Shown piece after piece: positions 35,960-48,527 of a stretch of DNA of 64,000 nucleotides (position 1 is the stretch's first letter; each line of letters begins with the position of its first letter). The DNA comes from Rhodocollybia butyracea (taxonomy: Eukaryota > Basidiomycota > Agaricomycetes > Agaricales > Omphalotaceae). The notes under the pieces are model-generated. The model was given only the letters and a program-made list of their open reading frames with translations, searched no databases and was not told the DNA's origin. Location: positions 1 through 64,000 of the forward strand of contig JADNRY010000107.1 in the NCBI GenBank assembly GCA_015501585.1, written 5' to 3'. The position numbers and the translations under genes are program-made.

Positions 35960-36566
35960 CTAGTTTTCCCCCAGCCCTTACACTTCATCGCACTAGTATC
36001 CAAACTTTAGTTGGACAATCAAGCCTACATTTATCAAAAAAGATGCCCCTGAAGAGGGGCTCTCGCGAGACATGTTATAACGCAATACGCGGAGGTGGCA
36101 TCAATCCCAGAATTGTGCGATAGCCGGCATTCTTGAGCGTACACATCAGTAAACCGGGGAAAAGTTGTTCACCCATGACATGAAAGGCCAATACATACAG
36201 ATATCTAATCTTATCTCATTGAGGTGACATAGATCACCATACGTGTAACGCTCGCGCTGTCATATTGCCACCTATTCCCTTGTCTATCCCATATTGCGAC
36301 ATAATCCCAGTCTTGTCTCATTTTTGAATAACATCTTCGAGCTTTGCAAGTTTACAACAGTATCTTTAGTGAGTTTTATTGGATTATCATCTGGATATCA
36401 TACTGAGCCTATATCATCGTGTAAGGTCGGCTTATACCAGGATGAGGCTGTCTTGTATCTCATCGTAACTTGTCGGTATTCTCATTTACAACTAATACAC
36501 AACCACTGGTCACCTGGGCTATCGCTATTTTCAACTTAACATCGACACCTCATTTCCGAAATAGTC
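35960..36566. other. Intergenic; short perfect hairpin
   Basis: Between F-box copy 4 and the transposon-like cassette. The only structure I see is a 6-bp perfect stem with a 4-base loop at 36045-36060 (GCCCCT-gaag-AGGGGC). It could mark the left side of the mobile element, but I found no matching inverted repeat on the right. Confidence 0.35.
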
Positions 36567-37232
36567 ATGGATCAGCCTTCACCTCAGTTTACTCCAAAAA
36601 AGGGCTTGTCGTTGTACTATGGCTCTGGTTCTGTTGGAAGCAGCCCATTGAGCAAGCAAAAAGGAAAAAGACTTAGGGTAGATACTGACTTGAATACGAA
36701 AACTCGGTGAGTCGAAAGTTTGCCTGGAATTGTTTCCAAAGTCTCACTGTGTTCAAATTAGCAGTCCTCGTTCTTTACCCTCGTCAGACACGGAAGAAGA
36801 AACAGGTTCTCCTACGACTCCAACCCTCCTTCACCAGTCAGTATGCTTGTTGCTAGTTGTCAATGCTAACAGTCCAGTCTGACTCGGATGCTTCTATGTA
36901 GAGTCGGCCATCATGCTAGGTGTCACCGTGATGCTTCCTGTGTCAAGAATGAACCCGACGATACTCAGCACACCGCAACTGAGCTCGAGCTTGATCTTAC
37001 CCTCAAAATTCAAAAGCGGGATTCACAGCTCAGTATTGCAAAAGCAAAGATCAATGCTTTGAATAGATATCTTCGGGAAGCTGTAGTACGTGAGGATGAG
37101 TTGAGGGCTCAAGTCCAGTCTCTTGTTCTTCAGCGGGCCAATTGGAAGCGAACTAGCGCCATTGTCCACAATGCTTTGAACAACGCTGACGCTTTTCCTC
37201 CTGATTCGGCGACTGTCAATGGCTATGTATAG
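36567..37232 (+). CDS. Small coiled-coil protein, unknown function
   Basis: Exon 1 36567-36706 (MDQPSPQFTPKKGLSLYYG, a Ser/Lys-rich N-terminus). Exon 2 starts at 36762 (SPRSLPSSDTEEETGSP). The last exon begins around 36878-36900 and runs to the stop at 37232. It encodes a 70-residue heptad-like helix (ELELDLTLKIQKRDSQLSIA, then ALNRYLREAVVREDELRAQV) and a tail NADAFPPDSATVNGYV. The first intron (GTGAGT...TTAG) is clear. The second could use GTCAGT at 36837 with TGTAG at 36899. Total about 175-190 aa. No family recognised. It converges on the transposase gene with only 92 bases between their stops, so it may be cargo of that element or its left neighbour. Confidence 0.55.
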
Positions 37233-37324
37233 TAAACTAGTGTTACTTGTACTGCTTCGAGCCCAATATATGTTGAATCATTGATTTTATAAGAGATAAA
37301 ACCGTGAATACATATAGTCGTACA

Positions 37325-40300
37325 CTACTGTGTAGCATAACCACTGTCTTCAAAGTCGGAGCATTCGCCGTCATCAGCACCCAGCTCATCTTCCACAGGG
37401 AGTTCAATATCCATTCCATTCCCATCCTCAAGTTCATCTTCATCGTTAGTGCTGGAGCCATCGCTATCCTCGCTGTCAGAAGACTCATCCAGCTCTGGTG
37501 GTACATACCAAGGCTGAATGTCAGTAATAGGCAAGTCAATGTCATCCGTGTCGACATCTGTTTGGGCTTGCCTAGACATCGCCTCATCTCCCTGTTCGCC
37601 ATCATCACCATCTGCAGGGACCACATACACATGTCCAACACCACCACCAGGGAAATAACGCATGTACATGTCTCTGTCCACAAAACTGTTACTAAATATC
37701 AGCCTCGCGTGTTAATTAGACACCAATGGGGGCTTACATGTCCACGTAGTAGTTGTTATAGTCGTCCTCGATGTTGGGATGTCGTCCAGCCGAACCAACA
37801 GAGCGAAGTAATTCAGTGGTCTTACCACCATGAAAATCCGGAACAAGATGAGAGGCTCGAAGTACAAGGGAGGGATCAAGAAAACCAAAAGCCAGATCAT
37901 CACTGTCCGGAACAAAACCAATCTTGGGCAGTTTAGCATAGCGGGAACCTGAACGATACCCAGGCTCTAGACCTAACCAACGAACCCATAGGAACTCCAT
38001 ATACTGAGGCTGTGATGAACACTGTTGCCCCGGGCGAGCATCGATGTGAAGGACCTGTGCATGGAAAATACCTAGGACTTGAGCGTACCAATATGGATGA
38101 GAACCAGGACTGGTCTCGGGGGACCAAACCATAATCATACAATGATCGGTACGAGGATTTACAAGGTCTGAATCCCGTCGGACATCATAAGTGGTGTAGT
38201 TGACACGTAATGTCTTCACTGCATACATCTTTCGATTGAGGATTCGGACAGTGTTTCGATCCTCATCGGTGAAATTTCCTTCATCTCCGTCAAACTTGAG
38301 CCCTTGAATACGCCCAAGCAAATGATCTTGGAGCTTTGGAATGAAGTCCTATCTCGAAATGAGTTGAGTAGAACGACTGAACGTTATAATCCACACCTTT
38401 TTTGCTGGATCTGTTCCTTCAAGAAACAAAGATAAGGTAATTGGGTGGTTGCGACTGGCAGACATCTGATGATGTACTTCGAGGATACGCTCATCAAGGC
38501 GTTTGCTGGCAGAAAACGCAACCTGATGAGCATGTGTGAATGATAAGGAAGAGTTCGAGGTGGTTGATTTTTTGGCCTTTTTTGCAGCCTCGTGTACACT
38601 TGCGGTAACACGATCCCGATTTAATATTCGTTGACGTCGGTATCGTTTCCCAATTTGAGCTGGTGCTTCACGTTTACTAGACATAGCATAGAATGCCTTG
38701 ACTAGCCGATGTGCAAGCTCACCCTAGTTCAAATTAGATCCTTCACAGAGACAATTATATGAAAAAAAAACTCACAATCTGAGTTGAATAAGAGTCTGTC
38801 GTTCCAAACCATCTAATCGTTGGAACATAATCACCCAGTGCATGAAATTTGTATATGAGCAGGTTGAAATTCCGAATTTTCCGCGTTGCTGGTTGAGATG
38901 TGTTCTGAGGCACTCCAGAGGATAAGCCAGCTGTCTGCGCCTCACGGCGGCCACGAGCGCGTGCTTCACGTGGAAGCTCAACTGTGTCAAACTGCGCGCA
39001 GGTAAGGTCCCGAAACTCGCGCATGATACGGCCATATTCAACTGTTAGTTTGTCCAGCCTATCCAGAGTGGGATCTGTGTGCATTCGGAGCTTTGCCAGA
39101 GCATGCCATTCAGCAGATCGGTATAACAGCTTCATGAGCCGAGTATTATGTTCACCGTCCAGTAGGCCTTCAAAAGCAGGAATTGCACACTTCGGATACT
39201 GTATTATCACTGAAACCGATAAGATAAATGTATTCGACTCACCTGAAGCATATCCTCGAAATCACGCGCAGCCATTTTTTTCATTTCCGAGACGTTTTCG
39301 GAGAAACGGCGGATAGTGGAACTTCCGAAAGTGGGCATACTCCGAAATCTACAAATTAATTAAGATAAGTATGAAGAGGCGAGGACCAAGAAATGAGCAT
39401 ACCTGCGGTTCAATTCTTCAACAAGTTGTTCACCATCTTTGCATGAATAGAGGAGCCGGATGAGATGAGTGAATATCATCTTCCACACTCCAATCTCAAA
39501 CTCGTGCAGGAGATCAACAGCAAGCATCTTTGACACCGAGAATTCTAAACCCAGTCGGTTAACAAAGGCATTCTGGAACAAAACCATGATTAAACTAGTA
39601 GTCGCAGTGTAAAGATAGTAGAAACATACTTCAGTTGGAACTGATGATGACTCTTTGAGAAGATCCTGCACGTTCTTTCCACCAATTGGGAGCCCCCGCT
39701 CGTAGATGAATTTTCTTGCCTGTCGAACAGATGCTACAAGATAATAGCGAGCTTTGGAGACCCGGAAACGCAAGTCGGCACCAAGTCGGTCTAGAGATGA
39801 CTTCGGAATGAAGCACCTAGGACATGGACAGAGGCCCTTATCCCTGATTGTTGCAAGAAGGACCCTTGGTATGAACATCAGCATATGTGCAAAAATATGG
39901 ATACAATACGCACTTCTCTGGGTAATCCGCTGAATAAGTAAATAAACGAGGATAGACACGGCGTTCTATTCCGTCGATGCATTTGATCACAATACCATAC
40001 TTGTAAGCATGAATAAACTCATCGGTGAGAAGAAATTTCCAGATGGCATGCATAAGTTCCCGCCGGCAGTGTGTTAGAATCTCAGCCTTCTGCGACTTGG
40101 TGGACCATTTGGCATGGAAATCTTTGGCCCAGTCTTGAAAAGAGTCGGGCAGCTAACAGCGATTTAGTAAACATAAAACAGAGAAAAAGGACGACTTACA
40201 GAGGGAACATAAGCCAAATGATGACATGCCTGTGAGTTGGGCTGAGCGCGTATGTACTTTGACAAATTCCCAATCATCATATAAATCGGCCACAGCTTTG

Positions 40301-41636
40301 CAGTCCCAAATTGAGCCAAGTGTGTAGCGTCAGACCAAAACATCAAAGCAGCAACCACACGCTCCCGCTTGCACTCTAGATCATCGGAAGGTAAAGGAGC
40401 TCGCTGAACCTTGTCATGCTCTTGTATAAAAGCTTCAGATGTATAGATCTCTCCATACACGCGATGCTCCTTCTCGGCCAACGGAGGTTTATGAAAGAGT
40501 CGGAATGGTGAAAGATGGTATTTGGCTGCAAGAGGGTGAGCAAATGCCTCTTTAATCACAGAAATGATATCACGATGATAAAGACCCGGTACAGAGAAAG
40601 TACCTGGGGGAACATCTTTGCATCCTGAAGGCACCTTGATATCGACAGCAACATTATGGAAGCCATCAAAAGTCGTATCTGTGGATGGTGCTGTGGCCGT
40701 ATCAGCCCGGCGAGTCTCTCGCTGAGCACTAAAACCCTGCAGATCATCTGCAGTGAAGTCAGGTTGTAGCAGAACTTCATCGACAAGTCGATTTAGTTCG
40801 TTTTCAGACTTCTGGAGAGACCCTGAATTTTGCCAACTCATGAGCCTCCAGATACTCATGTTCCTGAATGGCCAAGGAGGATCTGGGAGCGATGGAGAAC
40901 TGGCGCTAGTGGGATTAGAGGAGGTACTCCCGAGCCTATAGGCACTTTCTCGTGTATTTGCAAGATCTTCGATTGCCACAGATGAATCAGGGTCATAGGA
41001 AGGGCGATGGAGGTACTGTTGCCAGAGGTAGAATGGATTTAATGCTGTTTTGAGAGTGTCGCGGACAATGAGAATAACACGAGGGAGTCGACGAGTATCA
41101 GAAGCAGTAGCAGTATTCATATCTGAGCTAGCCATCATCGTTGCCTGCGGCGCTTCTGGAAGCATATCACAGTTTGGAGCAGGTATACGACGTCTCCGAG
41201 CCCGCATATGTGGCTGCTGCACTTCGGGTGTATCTATTTCTGGCACCTCCTGAGGTGGGCCAGACTCATCCCGCATCTCAATATTGTGCAACTGCGAGTT
41301 TATTAGTGAGTCATCGCCACCATGAAAAGTTTGCGGTATCATGGTACCACTGTCACTGTGGAACAATTGTGAGGATCCTTCATTCTACATCAAAGTATCA
41401 GTCTTGTTGCAAGATAGATTCATGAACAGTATTACCTGACTGAGCGGCGCAGCTTTAGCTGCTGTTTCAATTTTTCGGTGTTTTACTTTATTGGATTTTG
41501 CTTGGTAGCGATCTCGACGGTGCTGATTCGCAGCGTTATGTGCTTGAAGGGAGGCTTGGTGGGCCACACACCCATTTTGGTGGCGCGAGAGACCATTTGG
41601 TTTGCTGAAGACTGTATCGCATGCACACTTGTACAT
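37325..41636 (-). mobile_element. Plavaka-like (CACTA-superfamily) transposase gene, ten exons, apparently intact
   Basis: Model, 5' to 3': 41636-41436, 41384-40200, 40152-39914, 39864-39630, 39572-39403, 39348-39243, 39189-38776, 38723-38397, 38348-37738, 37691-37325. The total is 3855 bases, 1284 codons plus stop, every junction in frame. The N-terminus is a C2H2-like finger (YKCACDTVFSKPNGLSRHQN, then GCVAH). Conserved blocks I recognise from the abundant agaricomycete element family: FWSDATHLAQFGTAKLWPIY, KCIDGIERRVYPRLFTYSAD, CPCPRCFIPK, MLAVDLLHEFEIGVWK, CAIPAFEGLL, GTTDSYSTQIGELAHR, DLAFGFLDPSLVLRASHLVP and FVDRDMYMRYFPGGGVGH. The C-terminus is acidic (DESSDSEDSDGSS). These proteins are DDE-type transposases acting in the nucleus. 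The superfamily assignment is from memory of the family; that it is a transposon protein I am confident of. No stop or frameshift was found, so the copy could be recent. Terminal inverted repeats were not identified. Confidence 0.8.
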
Positions 41637-41917
41637 AGGAATAGTAGTGGAGGGAGAAGGATGAGCTTGTGCTCTGGTACTTGTAGTTGGAATGTTGCGA
41701 ACAATGTGGCGGTGATACGCAGTTGATACGCTCAGGGATGTCCACAAGATATGTCTTACCACAAGAGAAACAACAAGGAAAATCAATTTATAAATATTAT
41801 TTTGCTGATTAGCGAGCTATTTCGCTTGAGCTAAGTTTTTCCGGCTCCTCAAGCTGGACTTATAAAGTCAGACTCCACTTATGGTTTGAGATCCAACAAC
41901 GTACTTTATTTTCCCTC
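41637..41917. promoter_or_regulatory. Shared divergent promoter region
   Basis: 281 bases separate the ATG of the transposase (minus) from the ATG of the DUF6698-type gene (plus). The two genes must share this spacer for transcription start. An AT-rich segment (41787-41808, 'tttataaatattattttgct') lies in the middle and could serve as a TATA-like region. No defined operator is visible. Confidence 0.4.
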
Positions 41918-43508
41918 ATGAGCACCGCTGCTGCTGATCCCCCAACCCATCCCACAAGTCCTCTTCCAGCAATGCCCCAAGAAGCACTTGCTCTTGTGGC
42001 AAGTCTGAAACGAAAGGCTGAAGAGCTGGAGAAGGAGCGTGATGAAGCTCTTGGTAAGAAGAAGCAACGTTTGAGGTAAAATCATTTACCTTTTACATTG
42101 GAGTTATGATAACATACTATCTCACAGTGGGGGCACTACAACTCGTGCGCGAGGTATCCAAAAGGTCGCAACAATGCACCCCATTCGCTTGGTCATCGCA
42201 GAGGAAGACCGACGTGAGCTGGCCAAGCTTGACGAGGACAGTGATATCGAAGAGGACCTCACCACATTGACCGAGCAAGAGCTTGAGGAGCGCAATGCAG
42301 TCAAGAAAAAGTAAGTTTTATCCCTCACTGCAGCCCGCTCATATTAAAATCAGTCAAAACTGCAGCGAAGATAGACTTCACCAGGCATACCTTCATTTGG
42401 CAAAACTTATTCCTGGCTTCGTTAAGACTCTCAGCACAGCGACAGATGATGAGCTGACTGTGTACATCCGGAAGGTACGGTAAGTCGTGACCGAGTCTGA
42501 CACGTGGTTCTTACTCACGCCCATAAAGCTTGAGAAGAACTCAAACCTTGCTCGCGGCGACGACATCTCCCGTGCTAAGCAAAAGCTTGCAGATCTCATC
42601 AACAGGAGCACTCCAACACCGCTGCCTCTTCTCGAACCTAGCAGTCGCAGCAACCGAGGATTCCAGCATGATGCAACTGGCTTGCGCCTTTGTCCAGTTG
42701 CACCTGGTTACAACTGGGAGGACCCTGAGTACGTGTTAATGTTTTCATTTTTATGTTCATCTAACGGACATGCGCTTGCAGAGTGAGAGCAAAAATTCGA
42801 AATCAGGACCCATTGTTTCCCACCAACAAGACGCTTCTGTTTCGCGGACTTTACTCCAAATTCAATGCCAATCCGGATGACATCGAGAAAGGATTCTTGA
42901 GATCTGGAGAGCTAGTCATTGTAAGTTATACCTTGAGCCTTTGTGCTGTCTTGAGCTCACGCCTTCTATACAGCTGGCCAAGATTTTACTTACGTCGTCC
43001 AGCTCTGCTGACTCTTACAATGTTGATGCGGACAATATCCTGCCTGCCAAGAAGATGGGGAAAGTTCCTACCAAGCAAAATGTCGCGCAGATTCTAGGAA
43101 TCAGCGAAGTAACTCCTCCTATCATTGCTTATGTGGCTTGCATGGTGCGTTAAAATGTTGTTGTTTCACCCCATATCTCATTGCTTCCTGTAGTACCATT
43201 TCGCTCTTACTGACGCATCTTCTTGGGACTGCCTCTACAACGGCTTCAACTACATCTCACTCTATGACACTATTGTTGATTATTTTACGGAGGTCGTGCC
43301 CGGCACTAAGGAATTGTTGGCATGGTGGAATAAGTGAGTTCTTAGTGATTTTTAAAAAATTTTGGCTGACAACGTACGCAGGCACCTCTTTCCCGCTCAG
43401 CAGAGTGCAGCAGCTGCGGCGAAGTCTGCGATATCATTCCACCACACGATTCGTGCACAGCGGGATGCAAAGGCCAAAGCGGCAGCTGCTGGATCTAGTA
43501 CTGCTTAA
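41918..43508 (+). CDS. DUF6698-type protein, eight exons
   Basis: Exons 41918-42075, 42128-42310, 42366-42474, 42529-42728, 42782-42920, 42974-43144, 43194-43333, 43382-43508; 408 aa, all junctions in frame, introns 48-55 nt. A Lys/Glu-rich coiled coil (ALVASLKRKAEELEKERDEA) with a likely nuclear-localisation stretch (GKKKQR) is followed by an acidic helix. The body has the pattern of a multicopy agaricomycete family (DUF6698): ARGDDISRAKQKLADLI, GFQHDATGLRLCPVAPGYNW with EDPEVRAKIRNQDP, RGLYSKFNANPDDIEKGFL, QNVAQILGISEVTPPIIAYV, then SSWDCLYNGFNYISLYDTIV and LLAWWNKHLFP. It ends in an Ala/Lys-rich tail. Function unknown. Its head-to-head placement with a transposase is the main clue; members may be accessory proteins of the element. 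Confidence 0.75.
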
Positions 43509-43509
43509 T

Positions 43510-44250
43510 GGGCATGTTTTCTGAAGGTCCTTATATACCCACCATTTGTTCGTTTTTGTACATCTTTGATACATCCGTGTTTTTTCATTCCTTTCATCGA
43601 TACATCTGTATCTGTCGTTCCTTCCATTTACATTTGTGCTCATGGTATCAATTTTGTATGGCCTTCCGAAATTTGTCTATCCTACTTAGTTTAATGCCAT
43701 AATTTCATCATATCGTTCTCAAACTGCCTGAACTGGGAATAATGGATGACCTATCCTCACCACTAAAATAAAAGACGAAAGCCTCTCATACGAAATTTTG
43801 ATTACCTCGGATTGGCATAGATTATCATTGTCTCCCTCCAAGCTGACTCTTGCTCGTTTGCTCTAACTATCCCTATAGATTTTGTTTGCTCTCACTAATA
43901 GTAAGTCTTTCTATTTCGTTAGAACCTGAGATCATACTGATACCAAGATACAAGATGCTCAGATAGATTGACACAACTGCAATACACTGAAATTATCGCT
44001 GATTATGGCAGTATCATTCCATGACAGAGCAGTCAACTGCCTCGTATATTGCATTACCTCTCATCGTAATCGGCCCTGTAATATTTTATTGATATTGTGT
44101 GTATGGCAGGTTATCATATTGTATATGGGGCTATTACCGTACATGGCCAAGACTTCCCCGATTTACTGATGCACGTTCCCATCATACTTTCACTTCTATA
44201 TCCACATCGTTGGCTTCGGTGTCCGCTCCCATTCCCAAATCAAAACCGAA
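43510..44250. other. Intergenic, right side of the transposon-like cassette
   Basis: Pyrimidine-rich 3' flank of the DUF6698 gene, with several imperfect 'catttgt/catctgt' motifs at 43540-43640, followed by AT-rich DNA. I looked for an inverted match to the 35.96-36.5 kb side and found none that was convincing. No gene called. Confidence 0.35.
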
Positions 44251-44255
44251 AGTCG

Positions 44256-44696
44256 ATGGCCTCCTCGCGGAATGCTCACATCCCCAAGCCAACATTGATG
44301 GAGAAGCAAAAGGCCGATTCTGACGCTTCAGGAATAAAAGCTTATGAGAAGGTGGTACTTGGGGCTGAGGAGGGAGCAGAGGCATCGAAGGCGGTGCCTA
44401 AAGCTGACCGGGATGGAGCAGAAGTTGCGAAGGCGGCAGCACTCGAGGCTGAGAAGAAAGCAGAGAAAGCTGACAGAAATAGCACCTTGCCGAGACAGGA
44501 CAGGCTATACTGTGATCATGTTAGTCGCCTTACAAGACACAAGCTCGAAAACAATATATTGACGCACGAGATGTGGGAGAAGGTCAAAAACATTGAGAAG
44601 GAGCTAGGCGAGACAGAACAAGCCAGACATGTAGATGCAGAGAGCTTGAAGCTCTCCAGCTGCCGGGTCACTCAGACTATGATACAAACATCATGA
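44256..44696 (+). CDS. Hypothetical Ala/Lys/Glu-rich helical protein
   Basis: Open frame of about 146 codons from the ATG at 44256 (MASSRNAHIPKPTLMEKQKA). It is low-complexity and helical, with repeated AEEGAEASKA / AEVAKAAALEAEKKAEKA patterns, then HKLENNILTHEMWEKVKNIE and a Ser/Thr tail. Charged heptads suggest a coiled coil. The frame is open upstream to 44097. No family recognised and no intron evident. It may be a fragment of a larger coiled-coil gene or a chance frame in biased sequence. Confidence 0.3.
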   Translation: MASSRNAHIPKPTLMEKQKADSDASGIKAYEKVVLGAEEGAEASKAVPKADRDGAEVAKAAALEAEKKAEKADRNSTLPRQDRLYCDHVSRLTRHKLENNILTHEMWEKVKNIEKELGETEQARHVDAESLKLSSCRVTQTMIQTS

Positions 44697-44699
44697 ACA

Positions 44700-45900
44700 T
44701 ACTACACGCTAGAGTTATGCAATAGTGATACTACCTTGGACCTTTGAAACATAACGAGAAGAAAATATGTATCCATGCTTAATTCGGGAGATTGACTGGG
44801 GTAACTGCGGCTACATTCGAGTACCCAGTAGCGCCGCTGTGTAGGTGACTTCGAGTCACAATTGAGGGGCAAACAGGTGATAGTGCGATATGAAGGTAAC
44901 TGGGAGCGAATTGGTATTTTCGATGTATTATCAATATGGAAGAGGCGATGATCGATGATCGATGAGACCTATAGCAAGAATGATTATTAGCTTTGGAAGC
45001 TTGAGCTCAAGCAGACATATTCACCACCTTGCATGAATTTCCTTCCCTCCCCCGTTCAATGTCGACTCGTACTATTGTTCAAGTTTGTAATATAGCGTTG
45101 TCAGCAACGTTCAGTCTAGACTCTGCTGCCTGTGAGAGGACGTCTTAGTGTCAGCAGCGTTGAACGAACAAGAAAGGCAGAAAGCAATAACGAACGCAGA
45201 AAATAAGAAAGCAACAAGAAAAGATTAAAAAAAACGGCCACATCTATAGCGAGAAATGAGTTGAAAGGAAAGGAAAGGATACCGTCTTAGATATATTCGC
45301 CGCTTGTTTCTGCTAACCCAGCATTGGCATCGATTGAAGGTCCAGATGTCCAAGTTCCAACGTTCCATCTCCTCCCATCAAACTGATCAATCTCCTCCGC
45401 CGTCTTATTGCAACTTCCGACGAAGATTTTGCTGTAAACCAATTATGACGACTTTGAATAACCCGGTTCTGAAATACATTGAGTGTAAGTTGCGGGTGTG
45501 CGATTCTGGGAGGCAAGCTAAGTATCAAACGTATTCAGAAGATGGGATGAAGGTCAGCGTCGAGGTTAGAACGGAATTACAGACCGGAAAACAAAATCTT
45601 CAATTAGCCGCCTAGGCGCTTGCGGTTTGCTTTGAACTATCATCACTGTCAACGTTGGACCGCTCAGTGTTGTGTAATGCCCTCACAAACTCAAGACAAG
45701 AACTGGCCTAGTAGATGCGAGGTAGTATGAGGTATGTCCGCTTGAGATCAAGCCCATAATACAACTTTATCATTCTTACTGTGGGTCTCGTCTCAGTGCT
45801 CCAATCTTTCACCGAATCTAAAGAATGATATCAGTACACCTGCTTTCCAACCTTTTCTATACTCCTCCCTTCTGGAAACTATCCTGATAGGTGTTCCACG
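44700..45900. other. Intergenic, no convincing gene
   Basis: A 103-codon plus-strand frame at 45304-45615 (ending QTGKQNLQLAA) is the only sizeable open frame and shows no family signal. A/G-rich stretch at 45170-45280. I see no repeat-block landmark before about 45.9 kb. Confidence 0.3.
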
Positions 45901-48410
45901 TTCCACCACAGCACGCCGGCTGCTTGAGATCTTGGAACAGTATACGCTATTGCATCCGGCGTTCGTTCACCGCCCTCGGCTCTGGCTCTTCCGTGTCTCT
46001 TTCTCTTCCCCTTGTCACATTGGTTCAGCTTTGTTATTATCACACCCGCGTATGAATAACGCCTAGTCCGGTCTACCCAATATGACCGACTATCTGCGCT
46101 TACGCTAGTCTGGCTTCAAAAGATGGTCACATTCATGCGTGTGGATAGTCTAGATATTGCTGTGCCCCGAGATAGGAATTTCTCCCTGTCCCAGCTTTGC
46201 TTACAGTAAGCGTTCGTAGGACACTGGATGGAGGCATAGCAATGCAGGGTATGAACTCAAGGTGCGAGGGAGGTAAAGGTGGTGTACTGGGCATCAAGAT
46301 CTAAGACCTTGAGGTCGTAGAGATACTTGAGGTGTAGAGGGCTTATGGCGCTAGGTTTCAACCAACAGTCGGTTTTCAGTACGTTCATTTTCTTCTATCC
46401 TCGAAACACTCTGTTCTAATGGTTTGAATAGCATGCAATAGCCATATCGACCATTGGCATGTGGACCCAAGATTCCCTTTCCGCTTTTTCGCAACGGAAT
46501 CCCGGCGTTCGTTCCCTTAGCTTTACCCCCGGCTCTTCCCCTTCTCGCGTTCCTTCGTTATCCTTCATGTAAAATTCACTTCGGATACGCATTCGATGTG
46601 TGTCGATGTGTGTTGGAAAACCTTCAACTTGACGAATGCTCTGTACCATCCGTTTTACGAAGCGTACATGCGTGCCTTTATGGCTGTCGCTTTGGGGTGG
46701 ATCTCAGCTCCTGGTCCCGGTCTACCGGTTTCGATTGTATTTGACCCACCAACTACTCGTTCACATCTCATTATCCACGATGGCATGATCCAGGATCTAC
46801 CTTCATGCACATGGTTCTGGATATCTTTGAGGCCTGAGATCCTAAATTCCCAAATGGCTACTCGAACATCGTTTCGAGTATCTTCTCAATTCTGCCAACT
46901 CTACCTCAGCGACAGTAGCGAACGGTGGCGGTTTTTATCTGAATTCGCTTGCATGGAGGAACCTCCTCGACTCCGAGCTCGACCTCCTCACCTCCCATCG
47001 ATAACTTGAACATTCCCCGAATGTCAACAACTCACGACGTCCTCCAATAACTTCTTGATCACCAATCCTCCCTCTATCGCCAACAATTCCCCTCTAACAT
47101 CTGATGGAGAATAGAAACCGTTACGCCTACTGGCTTGAAAAGAACCGGAAACCCGAAAGAGCCCAATTTGGCTGGAAGGCTCGGATGAGCGTAGGGTGCT
47201 ATCGGCGTTTTGTTCGCGAATAAGTCTGATCCAAAGGAACTTGTCAAGTAGCTACGTCGATTGCGTTTGGCAATTGGAGAGGAGCAGCGGAAGTGGCGAG
47301 ATCCCGTGTCGCTTGGAATTGGCATCGTACATCTGGGATTGCGGGACGAGTTCGCTTGTCCGAGTCATCTAGGCCCCAGTTACATCTTCCTTTTTCTTGT
47401 CACTGGCCTCTCCCTACGACTTGCGCTTTGCCGAGCTTCACCCCCGCAGCATTCTCACACCTTGTTTTCCCTCTCACTGGGTTTAGCAACCATAGTATTA
47501 CCTCCGCCGATAACTCTGTCGGGATTGTGATGTTTGGGAACGTCGGTATCACTCGGAGACTGAGTAGTGAGATTGGGATTGGAGGCGGAGCGGAGAACGA
47601 GTTTGCGGTTGGCTGAATGTCATTGCCGTTCCCAGCGACCTCATCCCCGACTCATTGAGGCATTTACGTCTTCCTCTTTCGCTACATCCGTCTCTGGTTC
47701 CTCTCTTGCTGCGTTTTGCAAGCGTAGTACGTAGTACTACATTCACCAATGATTAATCTCATCACATCCGCCTCTGCCTCCGCCTCCTCGTTACTGGGCT
47801 CCACGACTTCCGCCATATCCCCTCTTGTCCTGTCCCTCTCTCTCTCACTGGACTCCACGAGCATCATATTATCCCCACCAATGATTATTTTCGTCGATTA
47901 CCAGAGAGCCCACATTATACCCAATATGATAACGTTTTTGGAAGAATCGGAAGTCTAGCTTTTCGACGCGTTCCTGGGGATATTTGAACGACGAGGTGGA
48001 AATTTGAAGGTGATGGGGCTCCTGTACCTGGTGCCGCTAGGTGCTAAGTAGCAGTCCGGGAAGTATGTGGAACACAACGAGCTTTGGGTGTGCTTGATGA
48101 AGGAGAAGAGAATGTTACGACCAGTGTGCACAGATTCTTTTCTAATGCTCTTTGACTCGTTCCTTTTGTCTTCTGTGTCTACATCTACCACAAAGCTCCT
48201 TGCTCCGTACTCCTCGTCTTTATCGTTCATAAGTAGTCCATATCAATCTGCGTTTGTACGTTGCCATCTATTCCTCTGCTCCATTGTGTCCTAATACGAA
48301 TGGATACTTGTATCAGATGTAAAAAGCTTTTAGTAACGCCCGCTGCGTATTAAAGCTTGAATCTTGTAATTAATGTATATCTACCCTGTTTGAAGGCCAG
48401 AGGCAATTCG
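45900..48410. repeat. Dispersed repeat block, copy VI (next to F-box copy 5)
   Basis: Carries the shared landmarks: acgttcattttcttctatcc at 46381 with 'ctgttctaatggttt' after it, the 'ggctcggatgagcg' element near 47180 (compare 'actcagatgagcg' at 7207 and 21221), 'gcgcttcctcg'-like DNA near 47420, and the closing landmark ggaagaatcggaagtctagc at about 47940 with a TGCCGCTAGGTG element near 48033. Open frames of 90-137 codons here (for example 46596-47009 plus) are not conserved in other copies, so they are not called as genes. Confidence 0.55.
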
Positions 48411-48527
48411 TAGTTGAAGCCTGAGATTTCAATCTGTTTCATTATTTGTATGGACGTTGTTACGAATTCATATTATCTAGGTACACGGTATATACCTTGG
48501 CAGCCTACTGAACATAAGACGAAACCC

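Noticed and set aside
37304..37936. 210-codon plus-strand frame
   Set aside because: Antisense shadow of the last two transposase exons, which carry strong family motifs.
35985..44900. Possible CACTA-type inverted ends ('cttcatcgcacta' near 35984 and its approximate inverse near 44882)
   Set aside because: Only about 13 bases of loose similarity, not continued inward; consistent with chance.
46596..47009. 137-codon plus-strand frame
   Set aside because: Lies inside the dispersed repeat block and is not open in the other copies.
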